From: Tomocerus qinae | Lineage: Eukaryota > Arthropoda > Collembola > Entomobryomorpha > Tomoceridae | Length of the DNA: 64,000 bases | Direction of reading: 5' to 3' | Assembly (NCBI GenBank): GCA_020055645.1 | Contig: CM034546.1 | Location: 53,630,001-53,694,000, forward strand | In this document: in pieces, positions 53,338-64,000 of the stretch | Layout: each line of letters begins with the position of its first letter | Numbering within the stretch: position 1 is the stretch's first letter | Translations under genes and position numbers: made by a program | The notes under the pieces: model-generated | What the model saw: only the letters and a program-made list of their open reading frames with translations | Databases searched by the model: none | What the model was told of the DNA's origin: nothing

Positions 53338-54197
53338 TTTTCCAGAAGACAAAATTATTGTACGTCAAGACTGCTAAGAGAGAGACGAATAAATGGAATT
53401 TATTAAATACTACTGCGTACTTGCAAAAGCTTTTGCTTTACAATGTGATGGAAGGACGATTGTGCAAGTTATTCCCGTCTACATAACTGCCAATGTGCCA
53501 ATATTAATAAATATAATGGGAATTTCTTGTGTTGTTGCAATCGACCAAGTATTCAGAGAAGCTACGTAAATACAAAACAGTATACCTTAACCTGAATAGG
53601 GAACTGGTCAGATGCAGGCTGGCAATTTATTCTTTGGGCGCCCAAGTTGAATTTAGTGAGAAAAGAAGTAATTTTCCGTGGATGTAATCCGCAAGCATAA
53701 ATGAATTTGAGCGCCCAAAAACTATGACAATTTTTTCGAATCCAATCCAATCCTTCTCAAGGCCTTATTGGAGGACTTCCGCTACTCCGCCAAGAAATTG
53801 CAGTCCCGGTCAGATTGAGACGATTCGGAGGCTAGGCTTCCGACTTTTGTTCTAAGGGAGAACAGCCAACTGTGAAAATTCGACTGGGCTGACAAGGGTC
53901 ATAGAAAACAAACAAATAAGAATAAATATACACCAGAATTCCTATATAGGCCCTGTGCCATTCTAGTATATTACAAACCATAGCATATTACATAAACAAT
54001 GAACTACACTCTGGGTTAATATTAGCTTATGTCGAAGTGAAATCAAAAAATGTTGACACGGAAATCTAATTCAATGGCATTCAATGATGAAATGTTATGG
54101 GTTATGGATTCCAAACTATGATAGTATTGTAGAAACTAAGAATGTAAAAAATTTATTGAAAACAATTTAGTCTTAATTCAATTATAAAAAAAGATTA
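53338..54197. other. Upstream region of GR-like gene B
   Basis: Parallels 46835-47799. Contains the degenerate counterpart of the GC-rich insert at about 53612-53805. No gene. Confidence 0.5.
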
Positions 54198-54275
54198 CAT
54201 CGTGGAAGTTTGCCGCTAGCCAAATCTTGTTCGCAAAAAATCCATACTAGTATCCAGACCCACATACAGTACTAC
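54198..54275 (-). pseudogene. GR-like exon 1 end fragment
   Basis: Counterpart of 47800-47852: CATCGTGGAAGTTTGCCGCTAGCCAAATC matches the reverse complement of the exon 1 end of the GR-like genes, but the donor is lost (GTAATC instead of GTAAGT). Confidence 0.55.
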
Positions 54276-55346
54276 TCGTGGAATAGTAGTAGGTCATGAA
54301 AAACCCATGGGTAACCAAAAACCCTTGGGTTTCACTGTCCCATTGTTGTAATAAGGACATCGGGGGTAATATAGAACTATGTGGACTTCCTTTGTATACT
54401 TTCCCATTTCTCCCACTATTCATCTGTAAGTCGTCTGTCGGATGACATTTCAGGACAAGTACTATGGGCGCCATATATTTAATACAGCCCCTGGGACAGT
54501 TTTACTTTGAGAAGTTCTTATTTCGACATAGCGGATTTTTGCTAACATGTTTACTACAATTTATTAGTAAAAACAGGAATGACGTTGGGGGTTTTGCTGT
54601 TAGTTTTCTCAGAATGTAATGTAGTATGTTAAATATGTCACATAAGCTGATCCTTTACTCTGGAATATATTATACTAAGAAGTGAGGGAAGGCTTGAGCC
54701 TGCTTAAATATTAATAACTCTATTCTATCGTATAGAAAGCTAAGGTTTGGTTGAAAAAGGAGTAGTAGGACTTATGGAAATCACTAAAGTCGATTAAGGA
54801 TAATTGACATAGCAAGCCCTAAGACAATATTTAGTAGAAACCGAAAAACTATACCTGTGGAAAGCAAATAGTTTCTACTGTCTTTGTAAATCACGAATTA
54901 TAAAGTATATTGATCATAACGTTTACACAAATCAGTGAAATTTAAACTTTTTTCTAATCCATTATATTTTTATATAAAATATAGCCAAGGACCTAGCGTT
55001 CATTCGGAATAAAGAGAAAAATTCCTTTTTTGATTTGATGTAGAAAATGTTTATAGGCCGAAGAAGAGTGAATATAGTGTAGTTTATTTCCTAGTCGCTT
55101 GCTCAGACGATGTTATGCAGGACTCAGCCATGAGAATGAGAAAAGTTTCTTAACTAGCAATATTATTTTTTATAGAGAAATTAATTGTCTAACTAGCATA
55201 GTTGATATCCGTGAAGAAAAAAATCATTGAGGGAAAAGTGCAGAGTTACCAGGTATACTTAAATGGAAAGTATAATACTTAAATTATACTTAAATACACT
55301 ATTTTATCATACTATGTTATGAATGTAGATATAGTATTAGTAAGAA
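54276..55346. other. Duplicated spacer with conserved block
   Basis: Contains the AAACCC repeat (54288-54335) and the conserved upstream block (about 54470-54600), parallel to 47880-48990. No gene. Confidence 0.5.
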
Positions 55347-56506
55347 CTAGTGAACCCAGCTAAGGGGCAAATCTAGCACTCAAGAGAAATTCAGCAGGCC
55401 ACCCATCACAGTAATAAAAACAATTTCGAAAACACCCCATTAGGTTATTATGTTACCTTTGTAAATACAAAGTATATTTAAATTAATATACTTTTATATT
55501 GAACCCAGCTAAGCGGGGCAAACCTAGCACTCAAGAGAATTTCAGTAGGCCACCCATCACAACAATAAAAATAATTCCAAAAAAATAATCGGTATTTCCC
55601 TTAAGTTATTATGTTAATCAAAACTGTTATTCAATTCTACATAAAATGTGTTCAAACTGGTAGAAAGAAATCTTGGGGACAGTAAAAGTAACAGCAGGTC
55701 TATTAAAAAATGCTAAATAAGTTTGTCGATATATTGTAGCAGTCAAGTCGTCTGGTGAGTTCGACCATCAAATTAGCCCTTAACTTTTTTTGGCAAACTT
55801 AAAACTTCTTCGAGAATACTGGTCTTAGGATGACAAAATTGGACTCCCAAATCGCAGAAAACCCTGGTTGAGGTGTGGTATTCTGCGTTTATTCATATTC
55901 ATCTCCAATTTCGAGATATTAAGGTTTTAATTCGCAATACCTCGAAATTAGTAAATAGTAGTCATAGATATTTCCCAATCACCTGTACTTGAGCTTTATT
56001 TATGGAATTCCCTGTATTTTGAAAAACCCATGTTTACAAAATGTCCCCTTTGCTAATCAATTCCACTCAATCACCAATAATCAACTTGAGTAAATTTCTA
56101 CTTCCTAGTATTGTTATTTTCATGTTATAACGATTTATGAAACAACTCATTACGTTGGTTTAGAGGAAATGCATGAGTATGCGCATTTTGCTTTTAAGGA
56201 ACCTGCATATATTACTTGTGCAGTTGTTGGGGAAGTAGGTACCCAAAAGTGTTACAGTCAGCACTTGCGATTTCCGTTAAACATTGGCGAGGGGGTTTTG
56301 CGTTACGTAATATATGCACGTTCCCTAGGATCTCCTACCACCCATACATAGAGACATAGATAGGTTGGTACATGCCCCTATGCATTGTTCGGTGGTTTAG
56401 AGAAACTGAGCATGCGCATTTTGATTTTCGGAACACCCTACCAACCGTACATACATAGATAGATAGACACGTAAATTTTATCGATTCTGCGATTATAATA
56501 TAGAGA
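55347..56506 (-). mobile_element. Helitron-like element with doubled 3' end, 1.16 kb
   Basis: On the minus strand it starts A|TCTCTATATTATAATCGC (56506) and ends GGGTTCACTAG|T (55347), i.e. between host T56507 and A55346 as read on +. About 150 bp inside the 3' end (about 55500-55575) lies a second copy of the terminal segment (GAACCCAGCTAAGCGGGGCA...) lacking CTAG. The element also carries a second short GGTTTAGAG...GCGCATTTT block near 56390. The counterpart module (48.93 kb) lacks the insert. Confidence 0.7.
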
Positions 56507-58382
56507 TAAGAGGTCATCGTTTAACAATATAAAAACGGCACAGTTACCTAGACATAAGTATGCCTGTATTTCAACTTTTGTTATTATTCTGAATGCAATA
56601 TAATAATATATTACATGATGAGAATGCAACAGGACCCTACTTAGGATGGTCATTGGATTACCAAAACAGTAGATTTGGGTAGCCAGTTTACTAATATTAT
56701 TATGACAGTGCACACAACGAGACATAGTAGTGATGTTGTTAGGTTGAGAAATTAATTAAATTAATTATTTAATTAATTATTAATATTTATTTATTTATTA
56801 TTAATTATTAAATATTTAATTATTAATAATAGGTTGAGAAATTAATTAATTAAAACGACAAAATTTAATACTTAAAATAAACTTCTCAATTCTCTTTTTA
56901 TATTAGAATGGGTGATTTTATTGATAAGACATTTATTTATTCTTATTCTCTTCTTGTAAGATTGTACACTTTAGTAAAGTCATGCAGCACTAACTGCAAG
57001 TAAGCCACTATCTAGTCTTAAACAGTACCTTACCTTTGCTCTACTTATAAATACTATAGTAGTCGTGCTTTCACCTTAACATAGAAACTAATCCTTTGGA
57101 AAAATTTCATTGACAACAATGCCAATATTCCAGAATGTTAACTTCTCTAGAATGATGTATTTGTTTATATAGGTAATTCATATATTGCTGCTTGCAGGAA
57201 TCTAAACCAAGAAACAGAGACATATTACTCCAGGGCTATGAATAGGATTTGTCCAAATGCCTATGGGTGGTCCAAACACGACAAAAGAAGGCAAAGTCCA
57301 CAGAGATTCAGTTGTAACCCGAGCAATGGAAATGGCCTAACAATTACATTCTCATTAACATTGTAATGTAACACTTTCAACTTACTCCGATAATAAAAAA
57401 GTATTTGATATAACTAAATATTTGAAATAATAAATCCAACATTTATTATTTCAAATATTAAAATAATATTCTAATGTGAACTTGTTGAATTACGTCGATT
57501 AATTCAATACTTAAAAAACCAGAGGATGTACCCTGATCTCTCTTTCTCTCTGTGTTATTGTCTATTTCAATAAAAATTGAAAACTTTGTATAAAAATATA
57601 CTTTATTTTTGTTATTTCATTTTTCCTGACAAGTTTATTGGGAATAATACAGAATCACATAAAACTTTGTACAATTAAAGAAAACTATACAGATTTATGC
57701 CCAAATATAAATATGTTTTTCGAATGCTTCATGCAATATTCATGCAAAATTCAGGTAACTGAAAAATTATTTTCTCTTGACTGTTGAATAAAGATTCCTT
57801 ACCGGAAACATTAGGCGAGAAAAGCTATATTTACATTTATAATAGCCATTTTAGTGATTACTAGTTACATTTATCAATTACCTAAATTCAGGAAATCAGT
57901 GTATACATTAGTTAAATTATATTTTAAGTTAAATACATATTAAATAAATCAAGGTAAAGATATGAGTCATACCTAAAGGGTTAATTCTGTTGGCTTTCTT
58001 GACTTTTAGTAGGAATAAACTCGTAATTAATCTATTATTTTGGGTTAATGGTGACTGGTGAGAAAAATTTTAAAGGAAATATATGACAATTAATTATTTT
58101 TATTATCCCGATAAATATAAAAGGATTTATTATAACTCTAAATATTAATTACGCTTAAAGATTCCAAAGCTAACAGACAAAGATCATGCAAATCATGCCG
58201 TAGTAGGGCAGAGAAGATGGTATACCTCTTTTTCAACGCGTTTTTGTCAACAGAATTACATATGGTTAGACTAAATTGGAGTAGATTATAATATAGTGTT
58301 GACAAAAAGAGCAAAATCACCAGTATACAAATTGCTATTTGTTAACAGTAATAGTTATAAATTAATAAAAGAAAGTTGCGTT
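56507..58382. other. GR-cluster spacer (module 2/3 junction)
   Basis: An AT-only palindromic stretch lies at 56755-56850, bounded by AGGTTGAGAAATTAATTAA on both sides. From about 57770 the sequence aligns with the start of modules 1 and 2. No gene found. Confidence 0.5.
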
Positions 58383-60019
58383 TTAATAATTAAGGCAAAG
58401 AATACAAGTAATTGTGTAGTATGAAATGACACTGAAAATTTTTATAACAGTATATTTCTTGAAATAAAAAAACACTCCCATGTTGATTGTCAAGCATCTG
58501 AGCGAAGCAACTTCAACTCGAATGGCTTTGTCACCTACTACGGACCACATCCTTTTTAATTCTACGGTTTGTAAGTAAAATTCGCTCGCCATTGGAAATA
58601 TAATTGTTTCTATAATGACAGCAAATATGGCTATGGAAGGCATTAACAGATATAAAGGCATTTTAAATACTGAATACATTTTCAAAGTGGCGTAATTACA
58701 AAACAAATTGATTGCTATTGCCACGCCTAGAAACAATGGGGCAACAAATATCAGAAATTCGTTTACAATGTCACATATCATTAGCTGAACGCGATAGTAC
58801 TTCAATAAGCGAATGAAATGCAGTCCTACAGCGTAGCGTGATTTTACATTTTGTATTTTTGAACGACGTAAATATTGTAGCCATTTAAATGTAGAATTTA
58901 AATAAAAAATGCTTAGCATAATAAGAAATAATATTGAAAAAGACACAAAAGGTGCTATCGTTCCCATATAAATAAAAATTCCTATTTGAGTAAAAAATCC
59001 ATTGTAATGATTAGGGAAAAAATAACTTAAAATCGGATAAAACGGATGTAAGGCTAAAGCGACAATACCAACTAGTACCATTGCACCTGCACCAAATAAC
59101 AAAGGAAACGCCAACTTCAAAACCAATCCAAATAGGTCAAACGATCGCTTAGGCTGAAATTCCGGTAAAGCTGTTGAAAAGGAAATATTGTATATCAAAT
59201 ACTGTTTACAGCAAAGGTAAACTAAGGACCTTGTTTGCCTTTTAACTTTTTTCCCTTTTTTATAAAAAAGGTTTTTTTAAAATAAATGATTTTTAAAAAT
59301 CAGTCCTTTTTTGCCTTTTATCTTTTTTGATGTACCAGCATGCTCCATTTACTTCCACTTTACATGTAAATAAAGTAAAAAGTGTTAAAGGAACTGCTTT
59401 TTTAGAAAAAGTAGTACTTTTTACCTTTTTGTAAATAGGAGTACCTCTTTTGTTCCCTGGTAAACTACAAAAGGTAGGAAGGTCCCCTTAAATACTAATA
59501 ATAGATACAACCTTGCGAATATGTCAGATGAATTTTTGTTAAAACTATTTGTATAATTTTTGTATAATTATTTTTATAATTTTTGTATTAATATTTGTAT
59601 AATTAATATTTGTATAGTCCATAGTGTAATTGAAATATGAAATACTTACAGCGTAAGAATTTGTCGCTTGCCAAAACTTTGTTAAAAGTCGAGATAGCAG
59701 TATCCAGTCCCAATATCATCATTCCGAAATTACCGGCGATAGTAAGAATGCCAAATGTCATCAACAAAAGAGTAAAGAAAGTTTGATATATGTTCAATGG
59801 TTTTTCCTTGGAGACGATTTGCAAGTATATCATGACAGTCGCAAACATAATGTTAAAAACGATAAAAAATGAGAAACCGTACCAGTAGAAAATTCTAAAC
59901 TTATTTTTTGTGCGAAAAGCAAAGAAATTCTTTTTGTCGTAATCAAATGCACCAAAATATGAAAGTTTACACAATTTGAAATAATATTCTAAACAATCTC
60001 TCAAATTTTTTGTACTCAT
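58383..60019 (-). CDS. Gustatory-receptor-like seven-span chemoreceptor C, 385 aa
   Basis: Exons 60019-59650 (370 nt, donor GTAAGT) and 59170-58383 (788 nt, acceptor TCAACAG), same phase and lengths as gene B, giving 385 aa from MSTKNLRDCLEYYFKLCKL. Conserved landmarks: FGAFDYDKKNFFAFRTKNKFR, IVSKEKPLNIYQTFFTLL, ALPEFQPKRSFDLFGL, FFPNHYNGFFTQIGIFIYMG, KSRYAVGLHFIRLLKYYRVQ, MPLYLLMPSIAIFAVIIETI and the C-terminal KYTVIKIFSVISYYTITCIL, in the position of the GR signature. Intron is 479 bp. The highly charged loop KSRYAVGLHFIRLLKYYR between membrane segments is the best-kept part across copies. Predicted chemoreceptor; ligand unknown. Confidence 0.75.
59226..59488. mobile_element. Possible MITE in GR intron (GGACCTT ends)
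   Basis: GGACCTTGTTTGCCTTTTAAC on the left and ...CAAAAGGTAGGAAGGTCC on the right are imperfect inverted ends around CTTTTTACC-rich low-complexity DNA. Not in the other GR introns. Confidence 0.45.
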
Positions 60020-60955
60020 TTCCCCAATGCACAATATACAGATAATACAACGTCAAGAGATAAGTAAAATAAATAGAAGTTTATAAATGCTACTGACTAA
60101 TATTTGCTCAATATTTGTTCTATATAGGACTGTTGAAGTCATGTACGTCTACATGTTGCCCATTTAAGCAAAGTGTAAAGTGAATATTTTGTATTACTTA
60201 GAAAAATAGAAATGGAGGTATTTATAGAAACAGGGGCTCAGGACATTTATAACTATTAAGATTTCGGCACAGGTATTATACATGGAATCATATTTACTAG
60301 CAAGTCAACCACTGAGACAGTTTTGCTTTCTCGGAAGGTCTTATTTGACATAGGTAGTTGTTTATTCCTATATAACTCAATGTCAATGTCTATTATTTAC
60401 ATTAGTAAAAACAGGAATAAGGACGGAACTTAATTTGCAGTTTTGCAGTTAACCTTTAGAATCAATAATATTATTATATTGTCCAACAAAAATAACTCAG
60501 AAATATTATTAAACTGAGACTTTCTTCTACTACAAGTGGTCAAGGGTGTTTTAGATATTATTTTATTGTCTATTAATTGCTATAGCCATAAACTGCCACA
60601 CAAAGGTGTAATTAGCAAGCATATTACACTCTGGTGATGATACTTATAGGTCAATTAAATTTTTACATTTAATTACAGTATTGTATAAAAGTTTAATATT
60701 GAGTATCATGCCCACGTGCTATAGTATTACTATAACGATTATTTTCTATCATACATTTCAAGTTACATACATCAGTTTATGTATTTTAGTTGCTTATTGT
60801 CTCCTTTATTACATGTAATAATAGTTGCTTTAATATAAGGATTTTTTATTGCAGCTTTGAAACACACGATGTGTCTTAAATGTAGGTAGATTTAATACAA
60901 GTGTAGGTTTATACCTACAAATAGGTAGTCTTGTTGTTTGAGTTTCTGATTAGGT
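60020..60955. other. Upstream region of GR-like gene C
   Basis: Holds the conserved block at about 60320-60430, only about 300 bp from the ATG. Otherwise AT-rich. Confidence 0.5.
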
Positions 60956-60961
60956 ATATCT

Positions 60962-61906
60962 GTGGTAGTCCAGAAGAGCAGGGGTGCCAGTAGCGCTAAT
61001 GGCTAGTCCACAGGAGCACTGCTCTTGGGGCTTAGCCATAGGAGCTATCGACTTTAGTCCATAGGAGCAGTTCTGATTTCTTTGCATTAACAGTACGTAT
61101 TTATTAAAAATATTATTATTAGTCATTACATAATTACTCAGTAGGTTAATATTGCATGAAAATACTTTGGACACAGTAAAATTAATAAGTAACATCATTA
61201 AATTGACAAGTGAATCAGAATAAAGGAGATTAATCGCAGTGAACATTAATACTTAGTGTTGCCCAAGGAGCTTTAACTGGTGTGGTATCTCTTGGTTTAT
61301 CTTCGGCTGTTTTTTCATTCCGATACCCATGAGTCCAAGGAATATAGCATGAGTCTATGATTCCTTTACCACATTGTAATTGAAATTGTAATTGATCCAT
61401 TTGTACTCACTGTCACTTTTAAACCTCAAGTCGATTAGGTCAATTTGCACTCTGTTCATAGGACCGCTGGCATAAATCGGGCACCCAGCTATAGGCTTAG
61501 GTATCGAACGTCGAGTATTGCAAGTGCAGCATATTTTAGAGAGCAGTTGAGGAACTAGAATATGCAGAAAAAATAAAGTGCTTTATAGTACCAAGTGTCA
61601 TGTAGGCAACACTAAGTATTAATGTTCACTGCAACTAATCTCCTTTACTCTGATTCACTTGTCAATTTAATGATGTTACTTATTAATTTTACTGTGTCCA
61701 AAGTATTTTCATGCAATATTAACCTACTGAGTAATTATGTAATGACTAATAATAATATTTTTAATAAATACGTACTGTTAATGCAAATAAATCAGAACTG
61801 CTCCTATGGACTAAAGTCGATAGCTCCTATGGCTAAGCCCCAAGAGCAGTGCTCCTGTGGACTAGCCATTAGCGCTACTGGCACCCCTGCTCTTCTGGAC
61901 TACCAC
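60962..61906. mobile_element. Foldback element: 302-bp inverted arms, 6-bp target duplication, 945 bp
   Basis: Arms 60962-61263 and 61605-61906 are inverted copies with only about four mismatches seen. Ends are GTGGTAGTCCAGAAGAGCAG and inverse. ATATCT is duplicated at 60956-60961 and 61907-61912. The 341-bp loop has no coding. The two mirrored open frames of about 100 codons within the arms are a consequence of the inversion and show no protein features. The subterminal motif (C/G)A(C/T)AGGAGC(A/T) recurs in each arm. Confidence 0.8.
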
Positions 61907-61912
61907 ATATCT

Positions 61913-62770
61913 ACACTTCACTTATAAAGAAAATTTTCTTAGGTGTAGGAAGAATGAATGTAGCTTATGTTTTCCAGGTTCAGTGCTCAGACAATGTTAT
62001 ACAGGCATCAGCTATGAGTATGGGCGCTAGCCTCGGTATGGGTCAAGTTTCTTAATTTGGCAAAATTATCTTTTAGAGAAAGTAATTTTCAAAATATTAT
62101 ATACTCAATGCAAGAATGTTACTGTCAGAAAATATATGATGTACGTATGGGTAAACAAGTTACTAAGGGTTACATTTTCCAAAATGTGGTTTGAACCATT
62201 TCTGAAAGTATAACAAAGAGAAATGAAAGAATTAATATTGTCATTTGCTTGTTTGACATTGCATTAAGATATTCATGAATAGTTTAGATCACTCTAAACT
62301 TAACCTTTCTCAATTGAAACATGTCAGGGAAATAGTTGGTGGGAGAATAGTTAGGTGTAGGAGATGAAGGAGAGAAGTATAATAAAATTGCAGAAATCTT
62401 CTCTCCTCAGGGTATACGTTGTTTATAAACCTGGGCTTTTAATAGCAATGGTCAAACATTATGAGAATATTAGATATGCAAATTAAATCATTATTTTTTG
62501 AAAAAATCAACTTTGGTATTTATCATTAGAATGCTTAGTAGTAGATAAAAGTAAACTGATTGATTTCTTCCAAAATGGACAAATCTAATTTCACCTTGGG
62601 CAGTTAAATTTTCTCCCGGACAAAAAGGTACCCTGAGTTATGGTGGACAAATAAATGGTAGTAATTAAATAGCAATAAATGATGAAACGGTATTTTAGAA
62701 ATATTCTATTTGTAACTAATTTATTGAAAACATTTTAATTTTAATTCAATGATAAATAGATTAAATAGTG
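61913..62770. other. GR-cluster spacer / intron-like DNA
   Basis: 62300-62760 resembles intron 1 of the GR-like genes (44.16-44.70 kb and 52.45-52.97 kb), so it is probably the old intron start of fragment D. No exon 2 was found between 60.1 and 62.7 kb. Confidence 0.5.
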
Positions 62771-62775
62771 TAAAA

Positions 62776-63044
62776 CTTAGCAATCCCACCTACCGCCACC
62801 AAAATTGAAAAGAAGGTTACATTCAATAGCTTTTCCTTGGAGACGATTTGCAAATATAAACCGTGACAGTGGCATATATAATGTTGCAGATATTAAAAAC
62901 CGAAAACCCATACCAGTACAAGAATTTATTCTTTGTGCGAATAATGTAGAATATATTTTTGTCGTAATCAAATGGACCAAAATATGAAAGTTTACAAATT
63001 TGGAAATAATAATTTAAGCATTCTCTCATAATTTTTGTGCTCAT
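62776..63044 (-). pseudogene. GR-like gene D, exon 1 only, frameshifted
   Basis: From ATG 63044: MSTKIMRECLNYYFQICKLS then YDKNIFYIIRTKNKF, missing the residues between KNKF and YWYGF seen in the others. At about 62870 two extra bases shift the frame (TVYICKSSPRKSY where paralogues read MIYLQIVSKEKPLN). The remainder of exon 1 is deleted and the donor is GCTAAG instead of GTAAGT. No exon 2. A dead relic. Confidence 0.75.
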
Positions 63045-64000
63045 GTTTTTAGCATACAATATTATTGAACGTCAAGAATGCTAAGAAAGAGACGAATAAC
63101 GGTATTCTTGCTAAATGTTTTCCTTTATACCTTACAATACAGTACAACGACAATTGTGCACGTTGTTATGCACGTAAACGTGATTGCCAACGTGCTGATA
63201 TTAATGAATATTATAATGCAAAATTCTATAGTATTACCTCTATCGAAGAACACAACTATCCAACGAGAGCACACAAATATATACAAATATACGATACAGT
63301 ATACCTTAACCTGGTTAGGCAAATAGTCAAATGGAGACGGTCTTAATAGTATTAAACATGGAATTATGTTTGCGAAAGGAATGATATTTTCATTTACTTG
63401 AGTGGAAGAAAGGCTAGCGGCTTCCCTTGCCACATATAATATTAGATTCAAGTTTGAGGTCATTTATTATAATAGACAATTCGATACACATTATACATTC
63501 CCAACGCTAAGTGCAAAAATCCAATTGAAATTCCGTCCTTATTTCTGTTTTTACTAAATTGTAGTTTACATTGTGTAAAATAACTATGTTAAAAATAAGA
63601 ACTTTCCAAAAAAACCTTTTCTTTGCAAGAACGACTTTAAATAGAATATTATGACACTTATGGCTTATGGTATTTGTACTTGTGGTGAAATCTCATCAGA
63701 TTAGAGTACTCAGTTGACTGTAAATATCTAGACTAGGGATTTTACTTGGTGATAGAAAACCAATAATAGAGAAATGATAATTAATTAAATAAAATGTACA
63801 AGTAAATTAAAAATTAGAATGAAGGATAACGTTGGCCAGCACTACTGCAGTGTGAATTGCATACAGCAAAATGGGAATAGCTCCTTACAACGCTACAGTC
63901 AAATTGGATCTGAAGTCTTAGAACAAAGAGTTTATAGCAACTTCAGGTAACACGGAGGGAGAAAGAGATGGTCATGACGGACAGGTCGCACAAGGTAGCA
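63045..64000. other. Upstream flank of GR fragment D
   Basis: 63065-63350 resembles the upstream DNA of the other GR-like genes. About 63520-63610 is the conserved upstream block in inverted orientation. The last 350 bp show no recognisable gene. Confidence 0.45.

Noticed and set aside
60950..61927. Two mirror-image frames of about 100 codons
   Set aside because: They are the same sequence in the two arms of the foldback element; no protein character.

Overview
The window looks like AT-rich euchromatin from an invertebrate, almost certainly an arthropod: it carries expanded chemoreceptor families and a dense load of young transposable elements. A springtail-like hexapod would fit, but nothing in the sequence fixes the species. 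There are no bacterial operons, rRNA, tRNA or CRISPR arrays.

Layout. 1-2.4 kb: two Helitron-like elements lie head to head around the spliced 3' end of a membrane-protein gene. 2.45-3.45 kb: a 5'-truncated non-LTR retrotransposon with a 14-bp target duplication. 3.9-31 kb: a cluster of intronless, divergent ionotropic-receptor-like (IR-like) genes. Four are open (5278, 19585, 26131, 28815; 640-681 aa), and two are pseudogenes (about 3.9 kb on +, 8.3-11.0 kb on -). The minus-strand pseudogene has been split by a gag-only deletion derivative of a BEL/Pao LTR element (8712-10721). Between the IR genes lie a GGCCGGCC-array inverted-repeat element (11.7-13.0 kb), a full-length non-LTR retrotransposon (13965-18804), another Helitron copy (22.4-23.7 kb) and small MITEs.

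35.7-39.2 kb: a four-exon, 208-aa four-span membrane protein gene on the minus strand, with a truncated tandem copy next to it. 41-63 kb: a minus-strand array of gustatory-receptor-like (GR-like) genes. Two are intact, with identical architecture (370-nt exon 1, 788-nt exon 2, 385 aa). One has a one-base deletion in exon 2, and several are fragments. The array arose by repeated tandem duplication of several-kb modules, and differences between modules show empty sites for younger insertions.

How the genes relate. The IR-like and GR-like proteins would both be chemosensory membrane receptors, so the locus looks like a birth-and-death chemoreceptor neighbourhood shaped by duplication, decay and transposon insertion. 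The most striking observation is in the 13965-18804 retrotransposon. Its ORF1 and ORF2 share one frame, split by a single TGA in the sequence TGA-CAA-CTA. That matches the STOP-CAR-YYA readthrough motif, and ORF2 has no in-frame ATG before its endonuclease catalytic residues, so ORF2 may be made by stop-codon readthrough.
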